Shown here in pieces: positions 33,191-45,000 of a stretch of DNA of 64,000 nucleotides. The position numbers and the translations under genes are program-made. The stretch comes from Larix kaempferi (taxonomy: Eukaryota; Streptophyta; Pinopsida; Pinales; Pinaceae): contig BSBM01000637.1 in assembly GCA_027924585.1 (NCBI GenBank), forward strand, positions 5,146,001 through 5,210,000, read 5' to 3'. The notes beneath the pieces were generated by a model, which searched no databases, was not told the origin of the DNA, and worked only from the letters and a program-made list of their open reading frames with translations. Numbering within the stretch: the stretch's first letter is position 1; each line of letters starts with the position of its first letter.

Positions 33191-34900
33191 CTACAAGTGC
33201 ATGGATGGAAGAGGAGATCCTTTTGTTAGAAGAAATTCCCCTGAAGACCCACTTGAAACAACTATCTGAGACGATTTCATTCTGGAATCACAGGGTCAAG
33301 AAAATCCCAATCCTGAGGTTGAAAAAAGGAATCTTTGTACGTTGTTCTTTTCGCAGAAGTAGTGAGTTTCATAAGGCATACGTGTTCTTATGTTAGGGAA
33401 CTAGGTGGTTTGAACGTGATTCCTTTATTTCCCAGAACACGGGCTTCGAGGAGAGAAACCCAGTACACAAGAGACTCGATTCTCGTTGAAAACTTGGAAG
33501 AATTATTAGATCTGTCATTACAGGAAATCACAGAACCTTTTAGTGAAATCAGACCTGAAACTCCTCCAAATCAAGAAATACCTCAAACCCCACCACACAC
33601 TCCACATAATTCTACACCGCACACTCCACCACATTCTCCACTGATATTTATGGATGTACCTGCATGGAGAGCCAAAGGAGCACTGAATTTAGATGGGCCA
33701 TTTCATGATTTTCCCAAGAACCCAGAAAAGGTATTACCTAAATATGATTCTGGGAAAGGTATCTCTGCTGAAGATCACCTTAAGAGTTTTTATTTAGCTT
33801 TGAACCTTCTAAATGTACAACACGAGGATGTGGCCTGCAGACTTTTTCCTTATACTTTTGAACCCAAGGTATCTTCCTGGTATTTTAGTTTGCAAGCTAG
33901 TTCAATATCAAACTGGGAAGAATTCGAGAAGTGTTTCTTAGGTAAATATGGAAATCAGAAAACAGTCGCCACACTCATGAAAGAGATGTTGTCCATGAGT
34001 ATGGACAAGAAAGAAAAAGTTCAAAATTTAATCAAAGTTTTACTACTTTGTTGAATAATTTTAGCGATGCAGCAAAACTCGTTGAAGAATCTTTGGTTGA
34101 ATATTATACTACAACACTTGATCTGCCCATAGTAATGTTTTTCAAAAGAACGAAGAAAACTACCATGATAGAAAAATTCGAAGAATCCAAGAAGGTAGAG
34201 GAAGAAGCAAACAGTATTTCTAAACATTCCCTTGATATGGAAACAAAACCAACAACTACTAAGAAAACTCTGCTGCTAACCAAAACTAAGGAAGAACCAT
34301 TAATAGATATGGAAAATGTGGTCAAGATGATGCAGAAACTGTCTAATAAAATTGTAGATTTGGAAAAGGATAAAGTAGTCAGCACATCTAGAAAGCCATT
34401 CAAACCTTTTTAAAATAAAAAGGATGAAAGTGGCCAGCCTCTTCCACCCATAAACAACTCTGTTGTTTTAAATTTGAATGAAGTAGGGATGGATCATTTC
34501 TGCACTTTTCACTAAGAGTAGCATTCTGAAAAGAGCTATCCGTAATGGATAAATTCCATGAGCTTGGTTATGAATCAATTGCTGGATGCACAAGTAACAG
34601 ATCAAGAAGATCCCCAAGAAGAGCAGACACTGGAACGGGAAGAACCTTCCCCAAACACCACAATGGTATTGTTGGATTGGGTGCCTTTAACAAAGTTGAT
34701 TGAAGAAGACACTGAGGAAAGTCAAGTTTCAACTGTAAATGTTACTACCCGGAGCAAAGGTCCAATTGTTGATCCAAGCCCGATTGATCCCAAACCTAAA
34801 GTTTCCAAAGAAATACCCAAAAGGAAAATAACTGTCATTCTGCCGCATCCTAAGGCAAATCCAACAGTAACGAAAGAATCAAGCCTAGAAATATTTTAAA
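33191..34900 (+). pseudogene. E3 Gag
   Basis: Broken Gag frame. A Pro/Thr-rich segment (33570-33650) precedes a capsid domain (about 33655-34030; motifs WRAKGAL, CRLFPYTFE, SSWYFSL, WEEFEKCFL). A frameshift at about 34050 leads into a Lys/Glu-rich segment up to 34410, then stops, then a last stretch at 34558-34899. No CCHC knuckle was recognised. Family: retrotransposon Gag, forming the particle. Dead. Confidence 0.75.
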
Positions 34901-35099
34901 AAAAAGTAAAAAATTACAGCAAGTAAGATAGAAACTCATGCAGAAGGTTATGACATGGGATATGACATATTTGAAGATATCAAGAAAATGAAAGCAAACA
35001 TCTCTATCTTTGAAATGTGTAGTCTTTCCCAGCAAAGGAAGAAGTTGTTAGAAGCTTTCAAAACCCAATCTAGCACTTCAACAGAAAACACTCAGGAAG

Positions 35100-35680
35100 A
35101 TCCTTAGATAAATGAAGCTAGCATTGCCGGGAAATCCAAATCCCAAACTTTTTCTTTTCCATTAACCTTTGAAATTTTTAATCATAATGTCCACAATTGT
35201 TTGGTAGACTTCGGGGATTCTTCAAATGTCATGCCACTGTCAATCTGCAAAAAGATTAATGGATAGCCAATACCATCCCCATCACAGATCATACAGTTGT
35301 ATAGGACTGTTGTCAAGGTAATTGGGGAAATGAAAGATGTACTTATTAGATTATTATCAGATCCTAGAGTATGTCAATTTATTAATATTATGGTGGTGGA
35401 TATACCAGAGGCTTACGGTTTTATTCTGAGCTGGGACTAGTCTACGAAACTGAATGGTTACTTCATGACAGACTGGTCTCACTTATGGCTGCCATACCAA
35501 AACAGGAAAAACCAGATCAAAATACCGAGAGAACCTCACATGAAACAAAATGTAACTCAGTTAGAAGAAAAGAATGATGCTATATCTTTTTCATCTTTAG
35601 TGTTGGGAAATTATTTTTTAGAAATTGAACCTAGGAATTATCAAGCAACCGAGGTTAGCCATGAATCAGATGAGTAGTCC
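35100..35680 (+). pseudogene. E3 aspartic protease
   Basis: The frame contains VDFGDSSNVMP at about 35203-35235, where related elements have VDSGASSNVMP, so the active-site DSG reads DFG. A second conserved block, near 35440-35530, carries GYFMTDWSHLWLPY. In-frame stops lie at about 35107, 35263 and 35438. It would process the polyprotein; inactive as it stands. Confidence 0.7.
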
Positions 35681-35779
35681 GATCTCCTTCAATTTTCTCA
35701 GACTGGTGACACTGATTGTAACATTGTAGGATTAGTCACTGACTTAAATACTAGTAAGACTAACTTAACTAAAATATAA

Positions 35780-36343
35780 AACATATTTTGGGTTATGTAC
35801 TTTGATGGTTCCAAAACTCAAGGAGGGTCCGTAGGTAGTTGTGTTTTGATCAACCCTGAATCAAATAAACAATTTTTATCCTATAGACTAGAGTATGAAT
35901 GCATGAATAATACAACTGAATATGAAGCTCTAGTACATGGATTAAAGAAAGATACGAGTTTGAATGTTAAATACTTAAGGGTATTTGGTGACTCAGAGAT
36001 AGTCATCAGGCAGTTAATAGATATGATTCACTATCTTTCACCACATTTAAAAGGTTATGAATCTGAAGTTTGGAATTTGATTTCACACTTTGATGCATTC
36101 AATATCAATTCCATTCCTAGATTACATAATGTTGCAGTTGATTTGTTAGCTACTTCTGCTTCCATATTAGTGCCTACTAATAATAAATGCTCTATTGAAA
36201 TAATTTTCAGGCCATCTGTACCTGATAATATTACAAATCTCGAAGTATTCGACGATGATGATCAAATTATCAGTTTCTTAACAAGTGCGGATGCTTTCCA
36301 AGGATCTATAATCGATGAAGATGAACACGATTCAGATGTATAG
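35780..36343 (+). pseudogene. E3 upstream RNase H (archaeal-like type)
   Basis: An open frame of 182 codons from 35795 shows YFDGSKTQGGSVGSC, then NNTTEYEALVHGL, VFGDSEIVIRQL and a PRLHNVAVDLLA segment. These are the Asp-Glu-Asp-Asp positions of an RNase H fold of the RVT_3 or archaeal-like type known as a second RNase H in plant Tat-like elements. It lies before the RT, while the usual RNase H follows the RT at 37500-37900. It would remove RNA from RNA/DNA hybrids. The best-preserved segment of E3. Confidence 0.7.
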
Positions 36344-36389
36344 AAGAAAAGTGCAACCCAAGGAAACTTTATGCCAAAAGGAGTAAGGA

Positions 36390-37380
36390 CTCTGGAAGGA
36401 TTGTTTGATCTGCAAAACAAGTTCAAAAGGATATCAAATGTCAAAACTAACATCTCTTCCATGCAGCATGAATTGGTGAACCTAGGCATAGAGGCCAAAC
36501 CAAAATTTGTTAATCTTGGTAAATGATGCTCGCTAGGTGAAAGAGATAAGTTCATCAAACTGTTCCGACAATATAAAGATTTTTTGCATGGACTTATGAG
36601 GATCTGAAAACATATGAAACTCACATTCTACAACATATAATACCAATGAAGCTAGGCGTGAAACCATTTCAGCAGCAATTGCAAAGAATGCATCCGATGC
36701 TTGAGCCATTAATACGGAAATAATTGAAAAATTTGTTGGATGCTAAGATTATCTTTAAGGTCTGACACTCAAAATGGGTTGATAATTTAGTCCCCGTGTG
36801 GAAAAAGTCAGGGGAGATAATATTGTGTGTTGATTTTCGGAACTTGAACAGAGCCTCCGATAAAGACAACTACCCTGTACTACCAGTGGATCAAATTCTA
36901 CAAATGGTTTCAAGTTCAGAACTGTTCTCCCTGCTAGATGGTTTCTCCGGGTATAATAAAGTATTAGTAGCAGAGTAAGATCGAATCAAGACCATTTTTT
37001 GTACAAAGTGGGGAACCTTAGCCTACCGAAGAATGCCTTTCGGTTTGAGAAACGCAGGAGACAGCTTTCAAAGAGACACGAACATTGCTTTTCGAGGATT
37101 GGTCGACAATTGCGTAGTAATTTGTTTAGATGATGTGATAGCCTTTTCAAAGAAGAGAGAAGACCATGTTTTTCATTTGAAACATATTTTTTACCATTGC
37201 AGAAAATATGGTATATCTTTAAATGCTAAGAAGAGTATCTTTGTTGTCCTTGAAGGTAAAATTATGGGTCATAGCATCTCGAAAAAGGGAATCTTGATAG
37301 ATCAAGAGAGAGTGCAATCTATAAACAAGATTCCTTGCCCTATAAAAAGAAGGCTATGCAATCTTTCATGGGCACAATAA
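36390..37380 (+). pseudogene. E3 reverse transcriptase
   Basis: RT fingers and palm: CVDFRNLNRASDKDNYP near 36824-36874, then LLDGFSGYN, a stop at about 36976, RRMPFGLRNAG at about 37030, and the catalytic box as CLDDV (about 37126-37140) where YLDDV is usual. Several stops precede it (36525-36730), and a frameshift at about 37340 leads to the RT thumb. Copies element RNA into DNA in the family; inactive here. Confidence 0.8.
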
Positions 37381-37916
37381 ACTTTTTTCGAAGGTTTGTA
37401 CTAGATTTCGCTCAAATCGTGAAACTTTTGCAGCAAATGGTAAAGAAAAGTGTGCAATTCAAGTGGAATGACATAAATAAGATTGTGTTTAAAGACATCA
37501 AAGACACCATAGCTAACGCACCTTCTTTAAGAATTCTAGATTTTGAAAAGGATTTCATTATGTACACTTTCACTTCAGATAACTCTCTTGCGGCTGTGCT
37601 CACTCAGAAGGGGAAATCAGGAGATGAGTATCCAATATCCTTCATGGGCACTGGTTTGCAGGGTGCTGAATTGAATTACCTTAGCGTAGATAGGAAAGCA
37701 TATGCAGTATTCAAAGCAGTAAAACAGTTCAGGCCATATATCCTAAAAAATAGAACTAAAGTCATAGTACCTCAGCCCGTTGTTAGATCTCTGTTTGTAC
37801 AAAAGGAATTGGGTGAGAGGAGAGGAAACTGGGTCACTCCTCTTCAAGAGTATGATTTGGAATTCAAACCAGCCACCATTATAAAAGGCCAAGGATTATG
37901 CAAATTACTTATTTAA
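37335..37916 (+). pseudogene. E3 RT thumb and RNase H
   Basis: An open frame of 193 codons holding the RT connection (MGTINFFRRFVLDFAQIVK) and an RNase H relic with FIMYTFTSDNSLAAVL, PISFMGTGLQGAELNY and VFKAVKQFRPYI. It is offset by one frame from the RT before it. This is the standard RNase H position. Confidence 0.75.
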
Positions 37917-39258
37917 AATACAACTAATGAAGAGCTAGAATGGGAGAATGAAGCAGAGCTGAATATGATTGAGGTATGTCCCATTTTCACCACTCTTGAA
38001 TCTTGGTATAGGGACCTAGTGCATTATTTGCAGTAGGGATATTTACCATAGCACTGGAGTTCTAAGAAAATAAGGGCACTATGTTTGAAGTCAACATCCT
38101 ATCAAATAATTGATGGAGTAATTTTTAGAAAGAATTATGATGGGATATTTCTTAGATGTCTCGAAAAAGAGGACGATGATAAAGTAGTCAAGGAATTACA
38201 TGATGGCCCTACTGGAGGACACTACTCCGGAGATACCACATCTCATAAAATACTTAGAGCTAGTTACTATTGGCCTACTCTATTCTAGGATGCTCATGCC
38301 TATGCCCAGAATTGCGATATATGTCAGAGAAGTGCCGGTAGATTACCGAAAGCGGTAGGACCTCTGTAGCCATTTATCATCTTTGAATCATTCGAGCAAT
38401 GGGGCATAGATGTTATTGGGGAGATAAATATGAAATCTTCACTGCAACATTGGTATATTTTGACAGCTATAGATTATTTCACCCGGTAGACAGAAGCAGT
38501 CCCGTTGCGCAAAGTAAATGAAGATGCAGTTATCAAGTTCCTAGAAGAGAACATCATAACCAGGTTTGGGGTTCCAATTTCCCTAGTATTTTATAATTCC
38601 ACTTATTTTTCATCTATAGAATTAAATGAGTTTGTTTATGCGAAAGGGATTAAATTGCATTATTCAGCCAACTACTACCCTCAAGGAAATGGTTTGGGTG
38701 AATCCTCAAACAAAAATCTTATCCGAATTCTCAACAAAACTGTCATTGAAAATCAAAGAAGTTGGCATACAGCTCTCCCAAATTCTTTATGGGAAGATAG
38801 AGTGACTCCAAATAATTCCTTAGGAGTTTCCCCATACACTCTAGTCTATGGTAAGGAATCCATCCTCCCTCCAAACATATTACTCCCATCCTTACAATTA
38901 GCCCAAGCCTCTCGAGGTTCTAGCAACCAAGTCTTAAAATCATGAATTGATACCCTACTGAAGCTTGAAGAGTCATGACAAAAATCCAAAGACAACTTCA
39001 ACCAACACCAAGACATTGTCAAGAGGTGGTTTGATAAGCGAAAATCTGGAAAGGGGACTTTTGAAGTAGGTGATTTGGTTCTGAATTGGGATCACTCACA
39101 TGATGGTAAAGGAATGCACACAAAGTTTCAACAATTATGGATTGGTCCTTACCAAATTTCTGAAAAGCTTGGCCTGTAGACATACAAACTGAAAGACTTG
39201 CAAGGGAAGGAAGAAAATATCCCTATCAATGGCCTTGCTATAAAGCATTACTTCACCT
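37917..39258 (+). pseudogene. E3 integrase
   Basis: HHCC zinc domain at about 38190-38330 (GGHYSG, then NCDICQR), core beginning WGIDVIG near 38400, an altered second Asp (FYNSTYF, expected Asp read as Tyr, near 38590) and the Glu in GLGESSNK (near 38700). C-terminal GDLVLNWD and LWIGPYQI motifs lead to GLAIKHYFT and a stop at 39257. Same frame as the RNase H, with several stops. Inserts element DNA; inactive here. Confidence 0.78.
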
Positions 39259-41432
39259 AGTCCTGGCGGGACTTTTTGTACATAAATAAACCATGTTCTG
39301 TTTCTTTTTGCTAAGTTTTCTTTTCTTTTGTCTGATTTGAGTTGTTGTTCTCTTTCACCTAAGAGTCTGTATTTTATTTCATTTGTTTGTTTCTTTTAAC
39401 CTTTTCACCCGATTCTTGTGTGAAGCTCGTTATTCTTTAATAAACCCTAGCCCAACTTCTTGGTGCAGTTGGGAAGTAGGACTTTGAACAAGTCTCAAAT
39501 TTTGAATGGTCGGAATCTACTTGTAGAGGAAGTTTCTCTATGTGACTTTGCTTCTACTAACCCGTTTTCTAGAGTGAAGAGATCCTTTCAGTTCACACTT
39601 GTATCACAATAACCCTTGTTAAATAACTAAGATTTATGACTTCCTTGTTACTATCTTGGGGATCCATTCACTCTCACATTAATGATTGTCTCAGGAGGTT
39701 AGCTAAAGATGGACCAACAAAGAGTAAGCATGTCTCACAGATGTATAGTATATAAAATGATCCCATGCTGCTAATAAAAATTCAAAAGAGCTTATCTAAA
39801 TGAGTTTGTTTTCCAGAATTTCTTGCCTCCATTAAAGCATGGTCGAGAAAAGCAAAGATATTCAATCAAGGAAGTTGTTCTAAAAAAAAATCATCCCAAC
39901 AAGGTTCTTCTTCGTTCGTGAGAACGATAATCAAATAAATCTCTTGCTCACACAAAAGGACACTATGGATTGAAGAACCCAAGCCAAATGTGGAATATTG
40001 AAGAAATGTATCATGGAAGGCTCAAACGACAAAAGTCGTACATAAAGAAAGTACCTAAAAGGATACTGATAGAATGGGAATGAGGAACAAACGAATATGT
40101 ATGTGGGATGTTGTTACAATCCTGTGGAGTCCTATGTTAGTTGACAATCTGAAACACAAGTTTTAACAATGAACCCCATCTTTTGGCACCGAGAGAGTTG
40201 AAGAGAAGTTTGTTTCAAATTTGCCTTTTTTCCCAGTGACCATTATGATAAAAGCAATTACACGCTCTATAGAAACTGGACTGGATAAGCAATTTCGTTA
40301 TATATGGGTCCATCAAATCATAAGTTTTTTGACCTTGAGAAGAGATCAATTCAACGATCTATTCACTAGCAAATTTCCAATTGTTACTGGTAAAACCTGA
40401 TCGCCATAATTTTCTAAACTTTTATAGGGCCCCTCCTTTGATTTTTAGAGTTTTTATAGTCTCTTAAAGTTTGTTTTTGCCTTCTAAGTTTGTCCCTTTT
40501 CCTTCCTTCAAAAGAAGTTGTTTTTTTCGACTAAGGAAAGTTTCAAATTTCTCCTAGAAAGCTGGTCGCATATTTTAGTCTTAAGTCTGCTGACCGTTGC
40601 ACGGATTTTAGTGTTAACTCAATCAACCATTTCACATCAATAAAGTTTATCTTGAGCTGACAAATCACAGTTTTAAAATATAAGTACGTCGACAGTTGCG
40701 CATTTTTTCATTTTACCTTATGTCGATCAGTTGCTAAGGTTTAATTCTAAGTATGTTGACCATTGCCCAAGCTTTGGCCTTAAGCCCGCTGACCATTGCC
40801 CAAGCTTTGTCCTTAACTTCGTAGTTCTCCATCGTGTTTCCTGGTCTCAGCTTCTAGGCTTATTTTTGCCGAGCATTGCGCAGTTTTTTAGTTTAACCTG
40901 CCGACCATTCGACCCCTCGTCGTTGTGCTTGGTCACAATGTTTAGTTTAAAGTGTGCCAACCGTTGCGCAAAATTGAGGAAGTGGTGGGTGAAGTCTTTA
41001 ATGCTCCTACGTGCGTTTTGATTAGTAGTTTCATTGAGCCCTGTGCACATTTAAACCCAATTTCAGGCTTTTGCCTATTAAGTGCTTGACATATCTATAT
41101 ATAACGAGGTTGGTGATCATTTTCCTTGTCGCTTGCATTGTTGGAAACACTCCATTCACGCGCTAAGGGAAGAGCATCATTTTGCAGCCATCCGGAGCAC
41201 GTTTTTCACTAGTGAAACTCTCCATCATTGATAGGTAGGCTCTAGAAAGCTTTGTTCCGTTATATTTCCCGTTTGAGATCACATTTAGGAGGTTCATTTA
41301 TTTTAAAAGAGGCAAATCATTGTTTGGTGGGTGTAGAGCCCTTTTCCTTTGAAGCAAAACCTCGACCTCCCTTGCTTTCACAGCACCAACAAAAGCATTT
41401 TTGACCCATATCCTTGTCAAGCATGAGTTCCT
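39259..41432 (+). other. E3 post-integrase region and hidden start of 3' LTR
   Basis: No convincing ORF. The start of the 3' LTR must lie here, but the matching part of the 5' LTR is outside the window, so it cannot be placed. A degenerate repeat cluster lies at 40580-40975. Confidence 0.6.
40580..40975 (+). repeat. Degenerate short repeats (GACCATTGC motif)
   Basis: About eight variants of (C/T)GACCRTTGCNCARNTTT followed by a TTAA-like end lie near 40588, 40690, 40726, 40750, 40790, 40869, 40902 and 40957. The clearest pair is 40750 and 40790, sharing TGACCATTGCCCAAGCTTTG. Possibly U3 regulatory sequence of E3. Confidence 0.65.
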
Positions 41433-42024
41433 ATAATTGCTTTCACCCAGTGTGTCACAGCCTTCATTTTTTAAGTTGGTCACGTTTAACCCGGTACTCA
41501 TCGAGAATGTTTCCTGTCCCCAGTTTGAAAGACTCATTGTCATTGAACCCCATCTAAAACCTTAAAACCCCGATGACTACATTATTCGTCTTCCTAGTTA
41601 AGTTTTTTCTGCACCGAAAGGAGTTTGCATCATAGTCACCGCGTTATTTCATCGCACACACACCTTTGTTTCTGTTTGTCATATTACTTATCATCTCTTA
41701 ATATAAGTTAGGTGTGAACCTTGAATACACTATTTCAATGGGAGGCTTCTCGTCTTCCTTTGGAATAAGCACCTATTGTTTCAAATTACAAAACAATGCT
41801 CATAATTTGTTTGCTCACTGAATCGCACTCTTTACCTCGCCGCATAAATGCTTTTCGGTGTAAATGCTAGTCTGCATTGTTTTCAGTCTACAGTGGGCGA
41901 TTTATATGAAAATTAACATTCTTGTCAGTGCATGTTTTCTTTAATAATCATGAATAAGAAAAATGTTTTTCTCACAAACCTTGAAACTCCTTATTTATCC
42001 TTTCATTGACATTTCAGGTCTGAT

Positions 42025-45000
42025 ATGCATAAGCAGTCTTCCAGGAAGAAAGCTAGGTTTGTTGATTTAGATTAAGACGTGGAAATCCTTTTGGACACCT
42101 TGCTTGAGATCATGTTTGGCGATACGAAGGATATCACAGGAGGTACCCTAGAATATCAATGGGGAAAGTTGTACAAATTCATAGAAGATGAAAGCTTCCC
42201 TGAGGCCTCCGTGGAAGAGAAAATGGTTTACAGGAACATAAAGAAATCCGGTCTCCACGAATCAACAACCCGCCCTGAGTTGTTCCTGTGCTCTAAGTTC
42301 ATCGGTTGGATCCTATCCGAAGTAAACACTGAATCCCGGTTCATCATAGATGTCACAGGGATGATCCTTGCATCATTTGCACTAGAACATATCATGGCAG
42401 CATACAAGCTTCTGCATCGTAAGTTGTTTCTAAATGATGAATGGTTATCCGGGCTAAAGATGGAACTTTTGAAATGTGGTAGAAAGGTGACAGTCACCGA
42501 GAGGAAAATAAGGCAAAGAAGCAGTGGAGAATATGAGAGAAATATCCTAAGGAATCCCTATAGACTCTTCGCCCTAATGTTGAGTCGGGTTTTCAGCATG
42601 CCAAATGGGAACATATACAAACTAGGCTGGGTTCCTGTGATGTTCCACATAGCTATGTAGGGTGCAATTTTCAATTGGGAAGACATCATATCAGATTACA
42701 TGGCCTCGCTTATAACCGCTTCCCAGGGAGGAATGACCCAAGATAAGGCTGAAATTTTCATGTCCTCTTGTTTGGTAGATTGCTTACTAGTCAAGCACCC
42801 TTTCCCTGATCTGGGATGTGTCTGGAAGAGCAAGGAACCCCCCCTCCATGTGGCTTATCAGATAATGTGGGAACACAAGTATGCGAGCCATTATACTCAA
42901 ATCTGTGAAAGGTTCATCATGCCTCTATATCAGTTGATTTTTATAGAAGAACCTTTTTTCCTATCGGAAAATTCCATGCCCATCATAGAAACCTACGGAG
43001 ATTACTACTTCTCTATGGAAGGGACATACCTCAGAATGTATGGAGTCAGTTGTGCTCCGTCCCTTCTAGCCCGTTATGCCACAGATTATGTTGTACACAA
43101 AGAAGCTGTAAGGAAACTCTTTGTAGATGGAGTCATCAAAATACTCATTGATAAGAAGAAGGTCGCATACCCGCCAATGCCATTTGTCATTGCAACATAC
43201 CAACTCTAGAAGGATAAAGACGGTATAGATTTCGATAAAGATTTAGATGCCTTCCTCGGACAAAAAGCTTTAAGAAGCATGACCCCGAAGGCAAAGTTGT
43301 TTCCCACTGCCTCAACCTCAAGGTCACTTTTGAGTACGCTCACCATTTCGACAAGGATGAGGAGTTCTTTTGAAGTGCCAAGAATATGACCAAGTTGGGA
43401 AAGCAATATCGTCAGCCAAATGGAGCCAGCTCCAGTTACAAACCTGTGGGGTTAATACAAAAGGAGTAGGAAGAAAAGCAATGCCAAGAGGAAGTGGCAG
43501 TGCAGCTAGAAGAATCTGAAAGAAAGAAGAAAGAGGAAGCATAAAGGCTTCAAAAAGAACAAGAGGAAAAGTAGTGACAAGGTGCAAAAGCTGCTAGAAT
43601 TCAGCAAGAACAAGTTGATAGGTTGCGAAAAGAAGAAGCCTGTAATGTCCCCACCCTTGGACCCAATGCAAGGAAGGGAACCTGATGCTATTCTATGGGA
43701 GTTTTCATAAAAACTCAGCCAATTCATTAGATTTTAAAGCAAGAAAATACATATGTGTAGATGTAAATCAATTTAACACAGTCAACAAGTTAACACATTT
43801 GCAAAATTAAATACCCAATAAAATACTCATCTTGATGCAATGCTGTCCCGAACAACTAGCTATGTCGCTGCAATGTTCCTCCCAGCCATAGGTCTCTGCT
43901 CAGCCTGTATTATGTCATCACTCAGAGACCACCCCCGAGTTGGGCATGATATCTACAAGGAAAAGGGAACCCTCAAGCTCAACTTAGCCCAAAGAAATGG
44001 ATAACCAACTCAACCCTAGCATTCTCTTGCACACCAAACTCATATATGGGCTTGGAAACACATTTTAAACAATGGGACATAAAATCTAGATGGACATGGG
44101 TTTTCCCAAAAATGTAGGCACACCAAAAACGGATTTGTGGGAAGAGGGGAATCAATCCCAGGGAAGAAAACTGATTTCTCCCACAGATGTATGAGCATTC
44201 AGTGGGCCAAACGGCCTCAATAAAACCCAAATCGTTTTCCCTTCTTCCCCACTGTTAGCCACAACAAAAACACCCTTCCCAGCTAGGAAAATCAAGGTAA
44301 ACATAGCAAAACCAGTGAGGAAAACGCCCAGGTAGCTCCAAACTCGTGAGAGGGAAAAGTGGGTTGATGGGTAATGGCTTGGGGAGCAATTCATGGCTCT
44401 TTTCTTTCCCAAGAAGCCAAACATGAATTTTCATGCAGGGTAGCTTGCCCATACCCGAATTTGGACAGCCATACCTCCCATTCCCCAAGGCATTAACTAC
44501 CTCAACCAACTCTTGGGAGAAATCAATGATTGCATACAAAAGTCAACCTAGGTAGTTGAGGGTTCATGGGTTCTCACATTGACACTTGGCTTGACTTGAC
44601 TGGCTCAAGGGTTTGAATATTTCCCTCCCAATTTCCTTGTAACATCATGCCCCCATATCTTGTTGCATTGCATAGCTAGTTGTGGGATTTTATATTAAAA
44701 TGCATATTTACAATTCCCATGGTTTACTAGCACATGGGTAGCATAATTTCAAATACTTGCCTCTTTTAGATCGAGCATTCACTAGCGGGGCCTTGGCCTT
44801 GAGCTCCACGCTAGGAATCATACATAATATGCATACATTATTTACATTATAGCCCAAAATATTACAAGGGTCAAAATGGGGGACATTACAAAGCCGAGAA
44901 TTTAAAGAGAGAAATGGTTGAAAATTTGCAAGAAATAAGAGAGAAAGTGGAAGCAGAGGCCGCAGAGATCCAGAGGCAAGCAGAAGAAGAAGCAGAAAAT

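Noticed and set aside
40731-41021. 96-codon + strand ORF
   Set aside because: Overlaps the degenerate GACCATTGC repeats; no recognisable domain.
43641-44890. hAT, CACTA or Mutator DNA transposon
   Set aside because: The 5-bp target duplication and TG...CA ends fit an LTR better than 3-, 8- or 9-bp classes, and no transposase is present.
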